Shown one piece after another: positions 34,641-45,598 of a stretch of 64,000 nt of DNA (position 1 is its first letter; each line of letters starts with the position of its first letter). The stretch is taken from positions 9,935,756 through 9,999,755 of the forward strand of contig OY755038.1 of assembly GCA_963576565.1 (NCBI GenBank), in the 5' to 3' direction. The translations under genes were made by a program, and so were the position numbers. The notes beneath the pieces were generated by a model. The model did no database searches. It was not told where the DNA came from and worked only from the letters and a program-made list of their open reading frames with translations. This stretch comes from Aspidapion aeneum. Taxonomy: Eukaryota; Arthropoda; Insecta; Coleoptera; Brentidae.

Positions 34641-35589
34641 AAATTCTTTATTAAATCCGTATGGCCCAGATGGGCATGGATCCAGTCAAAAAACATATTA
34701 CAATTTTACATCAACATTTTTAAGCATCTAATTAAGCCTAACAATATAAATGTTTCATTATTATTTATTGTTTATTTACCTAAAGTAGGCATTTAAAATA
34801 AACATAGTCTTATTTAGTCAATATAAAGTATGATTGTTAAAATAAAATAAATAATAATAAAAAAATACAAAATAAAACAGCAAGGAAATAAATTACTTGT
34901 AGTATTTACAAGTGTAGCATAAAATCAAACAGGTAACATTAAAATAAAAATATGACACAATAGATTCAAATACCTATAACCAGGGCTATCAAAATGGACG
35001 AGCCACGATCCTCCACTTTGTTGACGTCACATCCAGGGCTGATTTTTTTTTGATGGTCACGTTACGACACAGCTGATTGTCTTTAACATATTGAAGTTGG
35101 AATGACGGTTCATGGATATTTGATTTTTTTTTAAATAAAGCCGTTTTTGAGATTGTTTTTACTATATTCTCGCAGAAATTTTTTTTTTAAATGTATAGTA
35201 AGCCCTAATTTTTCATAGCCGCTTCATTAACTCACATAAAAATTAAGTTTAAAGTAGAAGCGAATGTGACAATCACACATGTCAAAGTCAAATACATGTC
35301 AAATATAACAGTTGGCATGTGGTACATGGCGGGTAATTTGAATTCAAAATAAGGAATGCTAAATCTTGAAGATTTAAACCTTTTAATCATGTTGCTTCCT
35401 TACAAACCTTTGGTGAAATATCGGGATGGTGTCTGAGAATATTTCACTGAAATTTTGCGGAAATCTGTAGTGCCATTTTGAAAATATCATAAAAAAACGT
35501 CTGACCTCCCATAAGACCCAATGTAAAATTCAGCCCCAGGAGAACAGCTGATTTTTTCAGGGTCGTGGCCTCTATTTTTGTGTTGACCT
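34641..35589. other. No recognisable gene
   Basis: AT-rich DNA. The part adjoining 35589 may be the 3' untranslated sequence of the LINE on the minus strand. Confidence 0.4.
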
Positions 35590-37066
35590 TGCTATAACAT
35601 CTAAAAAATGTCACTCAAACTGTCAGCAAAAAACTCATCAACGGAATAGTATGCTTTTTTCTTTTCTTAGTAAGTAGTTTTTTAGTTTAATTTTTAAAGT
35701 TTTGGGAGGCAAATCTTTGATTTTTGATGGCAATTTATTCCACACTTTTACGATGGAATATTTACCATTTTTTTGGACATAAGTATAATGTGCCATTTCA
35801 GTTTTTAAATTACTTTTATGTCTTGTGTTATATACATGTTCTTGTTCCAAGCCACTGGAAAGGTCTGGATTGGCGACCATAAAACTTACACACTCCAGTA
35901 TGTATAAAGAAAATACTGTGAGTATTCTATTTTCCATAAAAACTTGCCTACAGCTATCGGTTTTTTTCATTTAAAAAATAATTCTTAGATCCCTTTTTTG
36001 CAGTTTTAAGATTCTAATGGCCTCAACTGAATTACCCCAAAAACTATTCCATACCTAACCCTTGACTGTATGTAGGCGTGAAATGCTGGCAGACAAGCTG
36101 CCACACCGATGTTATCCCGAATTAGCTTTAGGGCATACCAATACCTGCACATGCTTTTCGCTAAATTTTCAACATGGGGTTTCCAGTTTAGATCTTTATC
36201 CATATTACAACCGAATCAAGATTTTCCAACTGAGCACCATCTATCTGAATTTCCGCCTTGGTATTTCTAATGGATCGTTCATACTCGTCTTTTGTCTAGT
36301 CTTTTGTCTTGGTTTAGTCATATGTCTTGTCATAAGAAAGTTAAAACCACTGCTTCTTATGGGAGTGTTCATACAATGTTTTTGCTTTTGTTTTTGATTA
36401 GTCTTTGTCTTAAGAGTTGCCAACTTTTAATCCTTAGGACAACGACTAAGACGAGTGACAGACATCAGCTGATATTTGTTGTTTTTTTTTACAGGGCGTC
36501 CGAAGAGCGCAAGCGCGCGGCCGAAATTTTGAATTTACCGCCATTAATCATATTTTTAACAGAAAATCTCAACCTAACCTCAAAATTTTATTTGTTTTTA
36601 TTTTCTTTTTCGCTTTTGTTCTTTCGTGTCGGTGTTTCGTGCACAGATTAGGTTAAATAAGATTGTTTTGTGTAGAAAATGACTTTTGAAAAGGGGCCTT
36701 TTTATTGAAATTGAATTTTTTTTTCAGTGGGTTATGACTAAGACTAATCAAAAACAAAAGACGAGTATGAACAGCCGATTTTGTTTAAGACAGCTAACAT
36801 TAATCAAAGGACAAAGACTAATCAAAAACAAAAGACTAAGACGAGTATGAACAATACTTAAGGCTCATAACTTGTGTTTTATTAGTGTTAAGTAGCAAAT
36901 TATTTTGTTGGAAGTAATTTTTAACTGTATGTATCAATTGAGTTGCTTGCATACCACATGATTCCGGTATATCCTCCTAAATATCAGCAGTAACATCGTC
37001 GCAGAATTGAGACAGAAAATCTTTGACTACTGAGTTGATGTCATCACCCCTTCAAGTTATGGATTT
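35590..37066 (-). pseudogene. CR1-like LINE reverse transcriptase, interrupted by a MITE
   Basis: Minus-strand RT. The 5' piece (about 36860-37066) has the catalytic box as FCDDVT, an in-frame TAG, VKNYFQQNNLLLNTNKTQ and VMSLKY. After the MITE the frame resumes with RNTKAEIQ, a small gap, LNWKPHVENLAKSMCRYWYAL and YIQSRVRYGIVF (36006-36250), then RILTVFSLYILECVSF, YNTRHKSNLKT, VWNKLPSKIKDLPPKTLK and LKNYLLRKE (35638-35970). The order RT box, thumb and YNTRHKS...NKLP tail fits CR1-type LINEs. Frameshifts occur at about 36005 and 35640. No endonuclease remains, and tandem repeat DNA begins at about 37075 on the other side. Confidence 0.85.
36270..36857. mobile_element. MITE inserted in the CR1-like LINE
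   Basis: The ends are ATCGTTCATACTCGTC and its complement GACGAGTATGAACAAT. Removing this stretch rejoins the LINE reading frame between MSLKY and RNTKAEI. A second, inner inverted pair (GTTTTTGATTAGTCTTTG near 36395 and its complement near 36737 and 36815) suggests duplicated or nested ends. I could not fix the target duplication. Confidence 0.75.
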
Positions 37067-37074
37067 TTCATTGC

Positions 37075-37500
37075 CACTCACTCACTCACTCATGTATAGA
37101 TCATCAAAATTCTGCTGTACTTCCAGACAAGCTACAAAGCTGAAATTTGGCAGACTGATAGAAATTATGACCAACCCTTGGAAAAAATAAAAAAACCTCA
37201 AAATTCTAATTTACTCCCCTCCCCTATACATGTATAGTTATGTAAACGCAGCATTGCCCACTTCCAGAAACGCTAGAGAGCTGAGCTTTGGCAGACTGAT
37301 AGGAACTAGAATAAAACTATAGGAAAAAATTCAAAAATCTCAAAACTTTAATTTACTTCCCTCTCCCATAAATGTAAAGTTATGTAAAATTAAGATTGTC
37401 CACTTCCAGAAACACTAGAGAGCTGAGCTTCGGAAGGCTGATAGGAACTATGATAAAACCACAGGAAAAAAAGCTCAAAATTTTAAATAAGGCATGGTAA
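37075..37500 (-). repeat. ~142-bp tandem repeat, three units (inverse of 60200-61220)
   Basis: CTGATAGGAACTA-type phrases recur at about 37152, 37293 and 37437. Each unit also has AGCTCAGC-like complements and CATAAATGTAAAG. The edge TCACTCACTCACTCATGTAT matches the inverse of the 61250-61290 edge. Confidence 0.88.
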
Positions 37501-37739
37501 ATTTTTTTTTAAATATTCCGCATATTTTGCTACTTTAAAACTTAAATATTATTCAAATCCTTTAAAAAAGGGGTGAAATTATAACAAAAACATTTCATGT
37601 AAAAAAAGCCAAGTACGAGAAAATGATATTCCGTAAAAAGATTGAGATAAAAGTAAAGGCAAGTTCTCCAATACAAATTTTAAAATGAAAGGTTCTTACT
37701 AGTTCCGAAATGTTTTTTTAAACTTGGCTATATTTTTTT
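37501..37739 (+). repeat. Copy of the arm repeated at 59716-60080
   Basis: Shares AACATTTCATGTAAAAAAAG, CCAAGTACG and GAGATAAAAGTAAAG with both arms of the inverted repeat at 59716-60080. Confidence 0.8.
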
Positions 37740-37986
37740 AAAGAGAAATCAACATGGCGGTCTTCAGACGCCATTTTGTCACATGATGTAGGCTTTAAGG
37801 AATACAAATTATCTACATTTCAGGCGATTTTATTGAAATTTCTTTGATTACCCATTGCAAATGTCTTCTAGCTCGCTGTAGTTACTTTGTAGTCCTCCCC
37901 TCCTGTCATTCCCCCCACTGTATTTAAAAACCATATTCGCATAATTTTACCAAATATAGAGCGATTTCCAAAACTCTTTCTGTATA
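37740..37986 (+). repeat. Dispersed repeat, left part, split by an insertion
   Basis: Matches 31030-31270. It is interrupted at 37986 by the element 37987-40532 and resumes at 40533. Confidence 0.8.
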
Positions 37987-38683
37987 GAGTAATTCCACGC
38001 CAAATCATCGGGGGTAGCTGTCATGTCACGAAAAAAATCCAAATTTTGATGACAAGTATTAGTGTCCTTACCTTACCTTAATTGGAATACCAAATTAACA
38101 AATTTTAATTTTTAGACTTGCCTCCCGTATTTTACAGGCCACTTTAAATGTAAAAAGAAGAAGAAAATCAGTTGTGTCCTTATTTTTTTTAATTCTATTG
38201 TATTAAATCTAATGTAAAAACAAGTTTGACGGCAGAAATCTTTAATATTGGTTGGATAATCCTTTACAGAAAAAAAAATTAACCTCACTTTTTTGACATG
38301 GCAAAAATAATTTTTTAAAAATAGTAAATTTTATGATTTTCTCGATTTTTAATTATTTACACCGGTGCGGAATATGGTCCGTCAAAAAAAGTCTATACGC
38401 CCATTAAAGCTGAGTGGCTTGACTATCATATAAGGCAAAAGAAAAATTTCTAGGTCTATTGGGTTCAACATCCTGAAAAACCTCAGAATTGGCAACATTT
38501 GACTAAAAAAATTGTCATGTCCATCTGTCTATTAAAACTTCGCTTGTGCCTTGTTTTACTTGACAATGTATCATCTAAATAAAAGTCAAATAAAAAATCT
38601 GGGTCGGTCATTTTAACATCAACTTTTAAGCTATTTGGTTAAAGCATGTAAAAAATCACATTTTTTTATTCAGTCGCAAAAGG

Positions 38684-39253
38684 AAAAATACTCTGCCAAT
38701 ATATGGGCCCCTAAGCTCACACTAGGTACTATAGTTATAGTGTACGTGCGAGCTAATAAAACTAAAACCTGAAATATATCTTATTCAACTCCAGACTAAA
38801 TTACCTTTTGTTTGATACCACACAAGCCATGTTTTGACTTAAACTCAAATTTTTGAAATCTACCCCCACCCTTAAAAAAAACAAAAATTAAAATGTATTT
38901 TGTTTAACTCCGGACTTAATTACCTTTTGTTTAATACCACACACGCCATATTTTCACATAAACTATAATTTTTGAAATCTACCCCCACCCTTTTTGAAGA
39001 AAAAAAAACTCAAATGTATTTTGTTTAACTCCATACTCAATTACCTTTCGTTTGATATCATACACGCCATATTTTCACATAAACACTAATTTTTGAAATC
39101 TTCCGCCACCCTTTTACTTGGCTTGTGTTCGGTGGATTTTGTTCATTTTTAAATGGGACCATCTCGACCCAAGACCCAGCCTAGGTACCAAATTTCATTA
39201 AAATCGGCCTAGCGGTTTTTGAGTTATGCGCGTTGGTCGTTACAGACAGACAT

Positions 39254-39299
<46 letters not shown>

Positions 39300-39437
39300 G
39301 GCGCGACAAAAAAGTTTCAAAATCATCTGAAACGCAAAGATATATAAAAATTTTTGAAATCGGAGCAACTTTTTTTTTCTCGAAAAAATTAGGATCACCA
39401 TAGCTCACACTACTATAGTATAGTATATGTGTGAGCT
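38684..39437 (-). mobile_element. Hairpin-ended, microsatellite-carrying element, copy Z (nested)
   Basis: Same structure and orientation as copy X, including AAAAATACTCTGCCAAT, terminal AGCTCACAC hairpins and a (GACA)n tract at 39243-39299. Confidence 0.88.
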
Positions 39438-39600
39438 AAAATTTATGTATAAAAATCATTGTCAGGGAATCTTATTTATAGCCACATACTGTTTTACGTG
39501 ACATCCTAGTTTGTGGGTTCAAGTCCCATCTTCGTACAGTGTCGGAGACACGGACATTAATTAGTTTGTTTCTTTGGTAAATGAAATGGTTCAGGTTTAA

Positions 39601-39775
39601 CAGTGGCGTACGCAAAAGGTAGGGGTGTTGGCGGCCTAATCTTTCCAAAGCCATTAAATACCTTCTCCTAAAGAATACATTTTTCTGAAAGAAGAAATAA
39701 ATGGTTTTTCAGGACTTTGCTTTTACTCAAGGCCCTTCTCCCAACCCCCTTAAAAAATTTCTGCATACGCCACTG
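39601..39775. mobile_element. hAT-type MITE (CAGTGGCGTA ends), second member, nested
   Basis: Ends CAGTGGCGTACGC and GCATACGCCACTG. It has the same termini as the MITE at 10038-10228. I find no clear 8-bp duplication (AGGTTTAA versus GTCATAAA), so it is older or its flank has changed. Confidence 0.8.
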
Positions 39776-40532
39776 GTCATAAAAAAAACTAACTTAAACT
39801 AACGCATGGTAAAGTCCATGTGATGGGTTTGGAGGTACTGTGAACGATTTGTTTTACATTAAAATCTCAAACGAACAACAAATGGACACCATTCTTTCAC
39901 TCTGTGTGTGTCACTAAAAGTATTAAAATCATACAGTGAAAAATTTAGCCTACTTGATTATCACCAGCACCCCGATAGACAGGGTCATTTTTGAGTTGAG
40001 GGGTTTCCCAGACATTCTTAACTTCTTCGTGGAACTCCAAGGTAACGTCTAGTTTTTAAATATATTTTATACAAGGAAGATATAGTCCTTGAGTATAGCT
40101 TTCCAACACTATATCAAAAATTTAAGAAAACATTACATTTATACTCCAAAAAATATGAAAACTTCGTGAATTTCTGCGTTTTTTGGATATTCTCTAAATT
40201 GCTCTAATTAAGCCAGTATAAAAGATTTTGCTAAACGTCACATTTTTTTGAAAACTACTTTTATGCATGTTTTCAAAATTATAGGTTGATTTTTTTTAGG
40301 TGCTGTTTACTATGAGCATAATTTATTTCTTTAAAGTCCCATTTTACCCGTTTTTAGACTTTTCAAATGCATGTATGTACAACAGACTAATTGGATTTAA
40401 AAATCTAAAATTGTGCAAAAGTTAAGCATAAGCTGTTTCATTTAATAAGCATGATTAAAGAAAAAAATTAAATGTCAGGGCAATTACGGCAGGGAGATTT
40501 TGTAAATTGGATGACTTGGCGTGGAATTGCTC

Positions 40533-40870
40533 TATACGCTTTCAGATTTTTTTCCCTCCTCCCCGCCATTCTTATTTGTAATAGTTATAGCTATAAATTT
40601 CACAAATATAAAGCGATTTCAAAAGTTCTTTCTGCACACGCTTGAAGACTTTTTTCCAACATCATTTTACTAGTTTCCCCCTTCCCATCCCTCTTTTCTC
40701 CTCACTCTCCTTATTAGTAATAGTTGTAGCTATACCTTTCACAAATTTGGAGCGATTTCAAAAAACACGCTTTAAGATTTTTTTCGGCACAATTTTACTA
40801 GTTCCCTCCCCCCTCTCCTCCTCCACCTTCACTCAATGGACGGTAACACTGTTCGTGTCCGTAGAAAATC
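40533..40870 (+). repeat. Dispersed repeat, right part after the insertion
   Basis: Continues the units interrupted at 37986: TTCACAAATATAAAGCGATT near 40598 and again near 40740, TTACTAGTTCCCTC near 40796. Confidence 0.8.
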
Positions 40871-40981
40871 TACACGTACTTTTTGGGTAAAGCTAAATGA
40901 ATTGTAAATGCATAGTGTTTTTTATAAGGCTAAATAAGAATTAAACCTAAAAGTTGGAAATAAAAAAAAATAAATAAAAGA

Positions 40982-41181
40982 AACACTTAACTGCTAAATT
41001 TACTTGTAACTACTAGTCGCAGTTGGGTACAAAATTACCCAATAACCTGATTCATGAAAATACAAAACTGTATAATTTCGTAAGTGCGCTTTGGGCATCA
41101 AAACTAAAAGTTGAAGCATGTCTATCAATTTTGTAGTCAACTGCGACTAGTGCTTACAAGTAAATTTAGCAGTTGGGTGTT
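40982..41181. mobile_element. MITE with AACTGCTAAATTTACTTG arms
   Basis: Inverted repeats of about 45 bp (AACACTTAACTGCTAAATTT and ACTAGTCGCAGTTG with their complements on the right side) separated by about 100 bp. A half copy lies at 26626-26713. Confidence 0.85.
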
Positions 41182-41671
41182 GTTTTTATTAGTTTTTTTT
41201 TTAATTAAAATAAATATCTTACGGATTTGGATTTTTTTGTAGGGTTGTGTCATTTTTGTTGTTGTATGCTGACATTTTTTCAAATAATTTTTTTTTATCT
41301 AATTTATGCGAAAATCCTTACTAAAGACAATACAAATAAATACACATATGAACGTAAAACCCTGCACAAAAACAAATTCCATGTAAAACCACAACACGGA
41401 AAGCGACAAAATTTTAAAAACATGTCGTGTTTTAAATACGTATAAATCAAATTTGGAAATCTGTTCAGATTTACATTTTCAGTTAAAACCCATTATTGTA
41501 CTTTTGGCATTTTGCAGATATAAATTTTGCGCACAACCATTGCCTATCAACGATTGACCTATAAGAATCAGCAGTCCTGCGTAACGTAAAGGTACAGGTT
41601 TATCCAAAATAAATGTCCTTCATTGGTAAATTTGTCGTCACTAAATAAAATATAATGTTAGTCTATCATCA

Positions 41672-42140
41672 AAAAAGATTATTGGATGTCTTAACAGTAT
41701 TTTATGGAGCAGAGAGATAATTTTTTAAAAAAATTTAACATATATGAAACAATGGTGAAAAGCACGCTGTTGTATGGAATAGAGACTTGTCGCGTAACAC
41801 AAAAATACAAATAAGAAGGTCAATGAGAATATCTAGAACAGACCACATAAGAAATGAGATCATAAAAGAAAGAATGGGAATCAAGGGAGCATAACGGATG
41901 ACATTACTAAAAGGCACCTGATATGGTACGGCCATGTACAACGGATGAACGACGAAAGATTACCAAAACAGGTCCTAGAATGGCAACCAATAGGGCGCAG
42001 AAAAAGAGGGCGTCCTAAACTAGAATGGCAACAGTCAATCCAAAGATCAATGAGTCACAAAAATCTGACAGAAGATGATTGTCAGGATCGAAGGAGGTGA
42101 AGAATAGGCGTCAGACAACGTAGAAAAACGTTCTAAACAC
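41672..42140 (+). pseudogene. RTE-like LINE 3' fragment, copy C
   Basis: Matches copy B from about 21563 to the 3' end, with deletions (for example near 41720 and 41812) and frameshifts. The C-terminal segment with GRRKRGRPKLEW and the final CGTTCTAAAC are preserved. It is followed by a (TAA)n tract. No RT catalytic part is present. Confidence 0.9.
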
Positions 42141-42144
42141 ATAA

Positions 42145-44211
42145 TAATAATAAAAAAATTATCTATCTAATTTCTAATTTCTTACTCCTCCTTTGACATC
42201 CCTTACTTTTGTTTTATTTCTAATCCATTCATTCCTTTTTCTTTCGTTAACTTCCAAAAGAATATACAAAAATGCTTCTTTTTACTTTTTGGCGGCCATC
42301 TTTAAAAAGTAAATGAATTTTTTTTGTACTTCGTAACAGTAATACAAAATTACATATTTTTGTTAAAATTCACACCGAAAATCTACTGTTGTTTTTTTAA
42401 TTTTGAACGCCGCCATCTTGGATTGTAATAGACATATGTAATTTATTAGTATATATATGTGAATATGTTACAGGGCCACTAGTCACTAGTTTTGTCAAAG
42501 AAGAATTGTGCAAGCTGTGCTTGACAATTACACTTGCTTAACTCGGCTTGGTTAAGCAGCGGGATTGAAGTCAAAAGTTTACTGCCAGGGAGCAGCCTCA
42601 CTCCCTGCAATGACCAAAAAGGCTTATGGTACAGTAAACTTAAGTAGTTATAATGAGAACAACTATCAAATGTTGAATCTGCTTTATTAAGATAAATCCT
42701 CTCTTTTTATATTAACAAATTGTTATAGTTCGTGATAAATTATAAAATATAAAATTCCATATAATGTGTTGTTTTATAAACTAAATAATTTATATTATTT
42801 AAATAGATAAACTTGAGAAGGTTAGATATATTTAGTTATATGTTCGGTTTCCATAAAAAACATCTTTATTTTTATTTTATTTTTGAATTTTACTTTTATT
42901 CTTTCCTATTTTTCATGGACTAAAATTTTGTCTTGAACATAAAATTATTAGTCTTACATTTATATTAATCCTAAGTAAATGGGTCAACTATTAGTTATTA
43001 TAAAATTTTCCTAAAGCAAAATTGCATTAAAATGCGAGAATTAAACGCAAAAAATGTAATTTCTATTCTAAATTTAAGAATTATCATTTTATTTCTTATT
43101 TCTTTATTTTTATATACTTTGGCACTACAAGCGTCCTCTATCGTGTTTTTCACATATCCATAAAATTTAAAATATAGTGATATGGTTTCCTATAGAGGGT
43201 GAAGTGCTGTGCGCATGTGCGAAAAAACTGCAAGCGCAGGATTGAGAGACAGACAAAGTGTGCTGCGCGTCGCCATGTCTAGAAAACGACAACCTTAAAA
43301 TTTAAATTTAAAAAATAGTGAAAATTCACTTTAAAATACCGCAAATAATTAAAATTATCGTGACATCATCCTGTTGGAACTTCAAGTCACATAGCTCTTA
43401 TGGAAAGGTGTACACCTTGCACTCTGGAACTTCAAAACAGCGGTAAGTCCCTCTCCATGAGGCTATATCACAATTTTATTTCTCTTTCGAATTTAACCTA
43501 CAATTTTTAAATTAGTTACTTCCTCTGGTTAAATGAATTTTTTGCGCCAATGTTAATTATAGTCCACTGTATCTACCAAAACCCAATCTGAGCCATCGAA
43601 GTGCTACATTATTAAAACCTAATTTCTCAAGATCACCTGTGTTTAAATAATAAATTTAACTAAAAATGAAGATTTATGAAAAATGGTAAAAAAGAAAATC
43701 TGTTTAATTTTATAATTAAACAAGAATAAAAATAAATTTCCTTATCTGGCCGCCATCTTGAATATTAAATCACAAATTGTTACTTATTCTAAATACTTAC
43801 TCTTGACAAAATCCAGATGTTTTTTTTGTTACAATCAAATTTAGTCTATAGATTATAAAGGTCCCTTTTATTTATGACATATGAAGCGTCATCTTTGTAT
43901 CAGCTGAAAAAAAAATATTTTTTTTTAGTCTTAATATGAGGTGTCAAAAATGAATATGGCACTAAAATTGAAGGAAATATAAAGAAAAACATTTTTTTAA
44001 ACATTTCCGCCATCCACTTAAAGTGAATCCATTAAAATAAATTAAATTTCTCCCAACACAGGGAATTTATTTATTTTTTCTTAATTTTCGTAGCCGCCAT
44101 CTTGGATTCTGAAGCCGGAAAATCGGGGATCCTCGAATGAAAATTCAGCTTTGCGTCATAGGTACTACTATGCTAAATATAAAGAAATATACCCTTTTTG
44201 CAGCTTTTTTT
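42145..44211. other. No recognised gene; candidate first exon at 43170-43441
   Basis: From about 43190 a CpG-richer segment includes GTGCGCATGTGCG (resembling a nuclear respiratory factor 1 palindrome) and a CGCCATGTC start context whose frame closes after six codons. Near 43434 AACAGCG is followed by GTAAGTCC, a strong splice-donor match. This may be a 5' exon of a host gene on the plus strand. The rest is AT-rich; several phrases such as GCCGCCATCTTGGATT (42410, 43748, 44095) recur, hinting at a dispersed repeat. Confidence 0.25.
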
Positions 44212-45338
44212 ACAAGCTTTTATTTAGCTTCAGATGTTCTGTCAATATCTAACTATCTAACTATCTAACTATCTAACTATCTAACTATCTAACTATCTAA
44301 CTATCTAACTATCTAACTATCTAACTATCTAACTATCTAACTATCTAACTATGTACCTAACTATCTATCAAATCTTGTGAAGCGTTTTTGACACACTTCC
44401 CATTATTCGATTTGGATAAAATTTGGTACATACATAATGGTCCCATGACAATACAACATTTAAAAAAAATATCCTATCTATGACACACTTCCCATTATCC
44501 GATTTGGATGAAATTTGGTATGCATATAGTGGTCCGATGACAATACAACAATAATGACAAAAATGGCCCCCACCCTACCCCCCACCCCTTCCATAAAAAA
44601 TGCGTTTTTGACACACTTCACTTCAAATGACTTTTATAAAATTTGGTATATGCATTAAGGTCCAATGGCAATACAGCCCAAACAAAAAATATATTTCTAC
44701 CTCTACCCCCACCCTCTCCTTCCCCCAATAGAAAAATGAGTTTCCAAACAACTCATGATCAGCGATTTCATTATAATCTAGAATAAACTCTTCTGTTCTG
44801 TTATTGAACAAATATTTTCATTTAATAGAGTAGATAGCTGAGACTAAAAAGTAGAAAATAAATTGGAATTTTTTTTTTTAAGTCACAGGCTTTTATAAAA
44901 TGCACTAAAAATTTAAAAATAATTTTCTAACATTCTAATATTATCATAATAATAAAAGCGATGGCCGTAAATCAAAGCATAAGTTAATCTAAATTTGTGA
45001 TCTAAACATTTAAAGAATATTCAACATAGCAGGTCATCAAAGATATGTTTGATGTGCCGCAATGTTATGCCATTGCCATACCTATGTCAAAGAAATGCTG
45101 GGGTATCTTGGGTCTGGTTGGGTGGGTTTGGTACCTCTGCATTGTTCTGCTAGATTGATTCTTGCAAATAGTGATATTTAATTGATACGGATATCTTATC
45201 GTGCTAACATCGCCAAAATTTCCATCAGTCGGCCATCGCTTTTATTATTATGATAATATTAGAATGTTAGAAAATTATTTTTAAATTTTTAGTGCATTTT
45301 ATAAAAACTTGTGAGTTAAAAATTTTTTTTTACCAATT
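44212..45338 (+). mobile_element. ~1 kb repeat with palindromic core, copy 2
   Basis: Second copy of 15838-16845. Its first tandem unit is replaced by a CTATCTAA microsatellite (44250-44355). The palindromic core spans 44861-45338. Confidence 0.85.
44250..44355 (+). repeat. (CTATCTAA)n microsatellite
   Basis: About 13 near-perfect 8-bp units. Lies where the other copy of this repeat has none, so it expanded after the copies diverged. Confidence 0.97.
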
Positions 45339-45598
45339 TATCTTTGGATTAGTTTTGCGTTTTTTTGAGGCCTTCAGCTACTTTGTAGGTTACGGCGACT
45401 ATCAAATGATTTGATTTTTAATCTGATTTTACCGGACATATTGAGGGCATTTTTCACATGGTCATTGTTTTTTTTCGGGCATTTGAATAATGAACGATTG
45501 GTAACAATTTTTATTTGTTTATAGATGGTTGTATCTATTGTTTTTTTACGATACAGATAGTTTAAAATCTTATTAATTACATAATATTAGGGCTGTCA

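Larger units (their letters stand above)
37987..40532. mobile_element. DNA element with GAGTAATTCCACGCCAA ends and TATA duplication
   Basis: The terminal inverted repeats are GAGTAATTCCACGCCAAATC / GATGACTTGGCGTGGAATTGCTC (about 20 of 22 paired). The flanks are TATA at 37983-37986 and 40533-40536, and the surrounding repeat family provides the uninterrupted site, where the same position reads GCACACGC-like sequence. It contains two secondary insertions, 38684-39437 and 39601-39775. No transposase frame is visible, so superfamily is open. Confidence 0.85.

Noticed and set aside
39505..39522. GTGGGTTCAAGTCCCAT, a tRNA T-arm-like sequence
   Set aside because: No matching A box, anticodon arm or acceptor stem within a suitable distance; at most a worn SINE remnant.
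44250..44355. Regular short repeats resembling a CRISPR array
   Set aside because: Eight-base units without spacers; a simple microsatellite.
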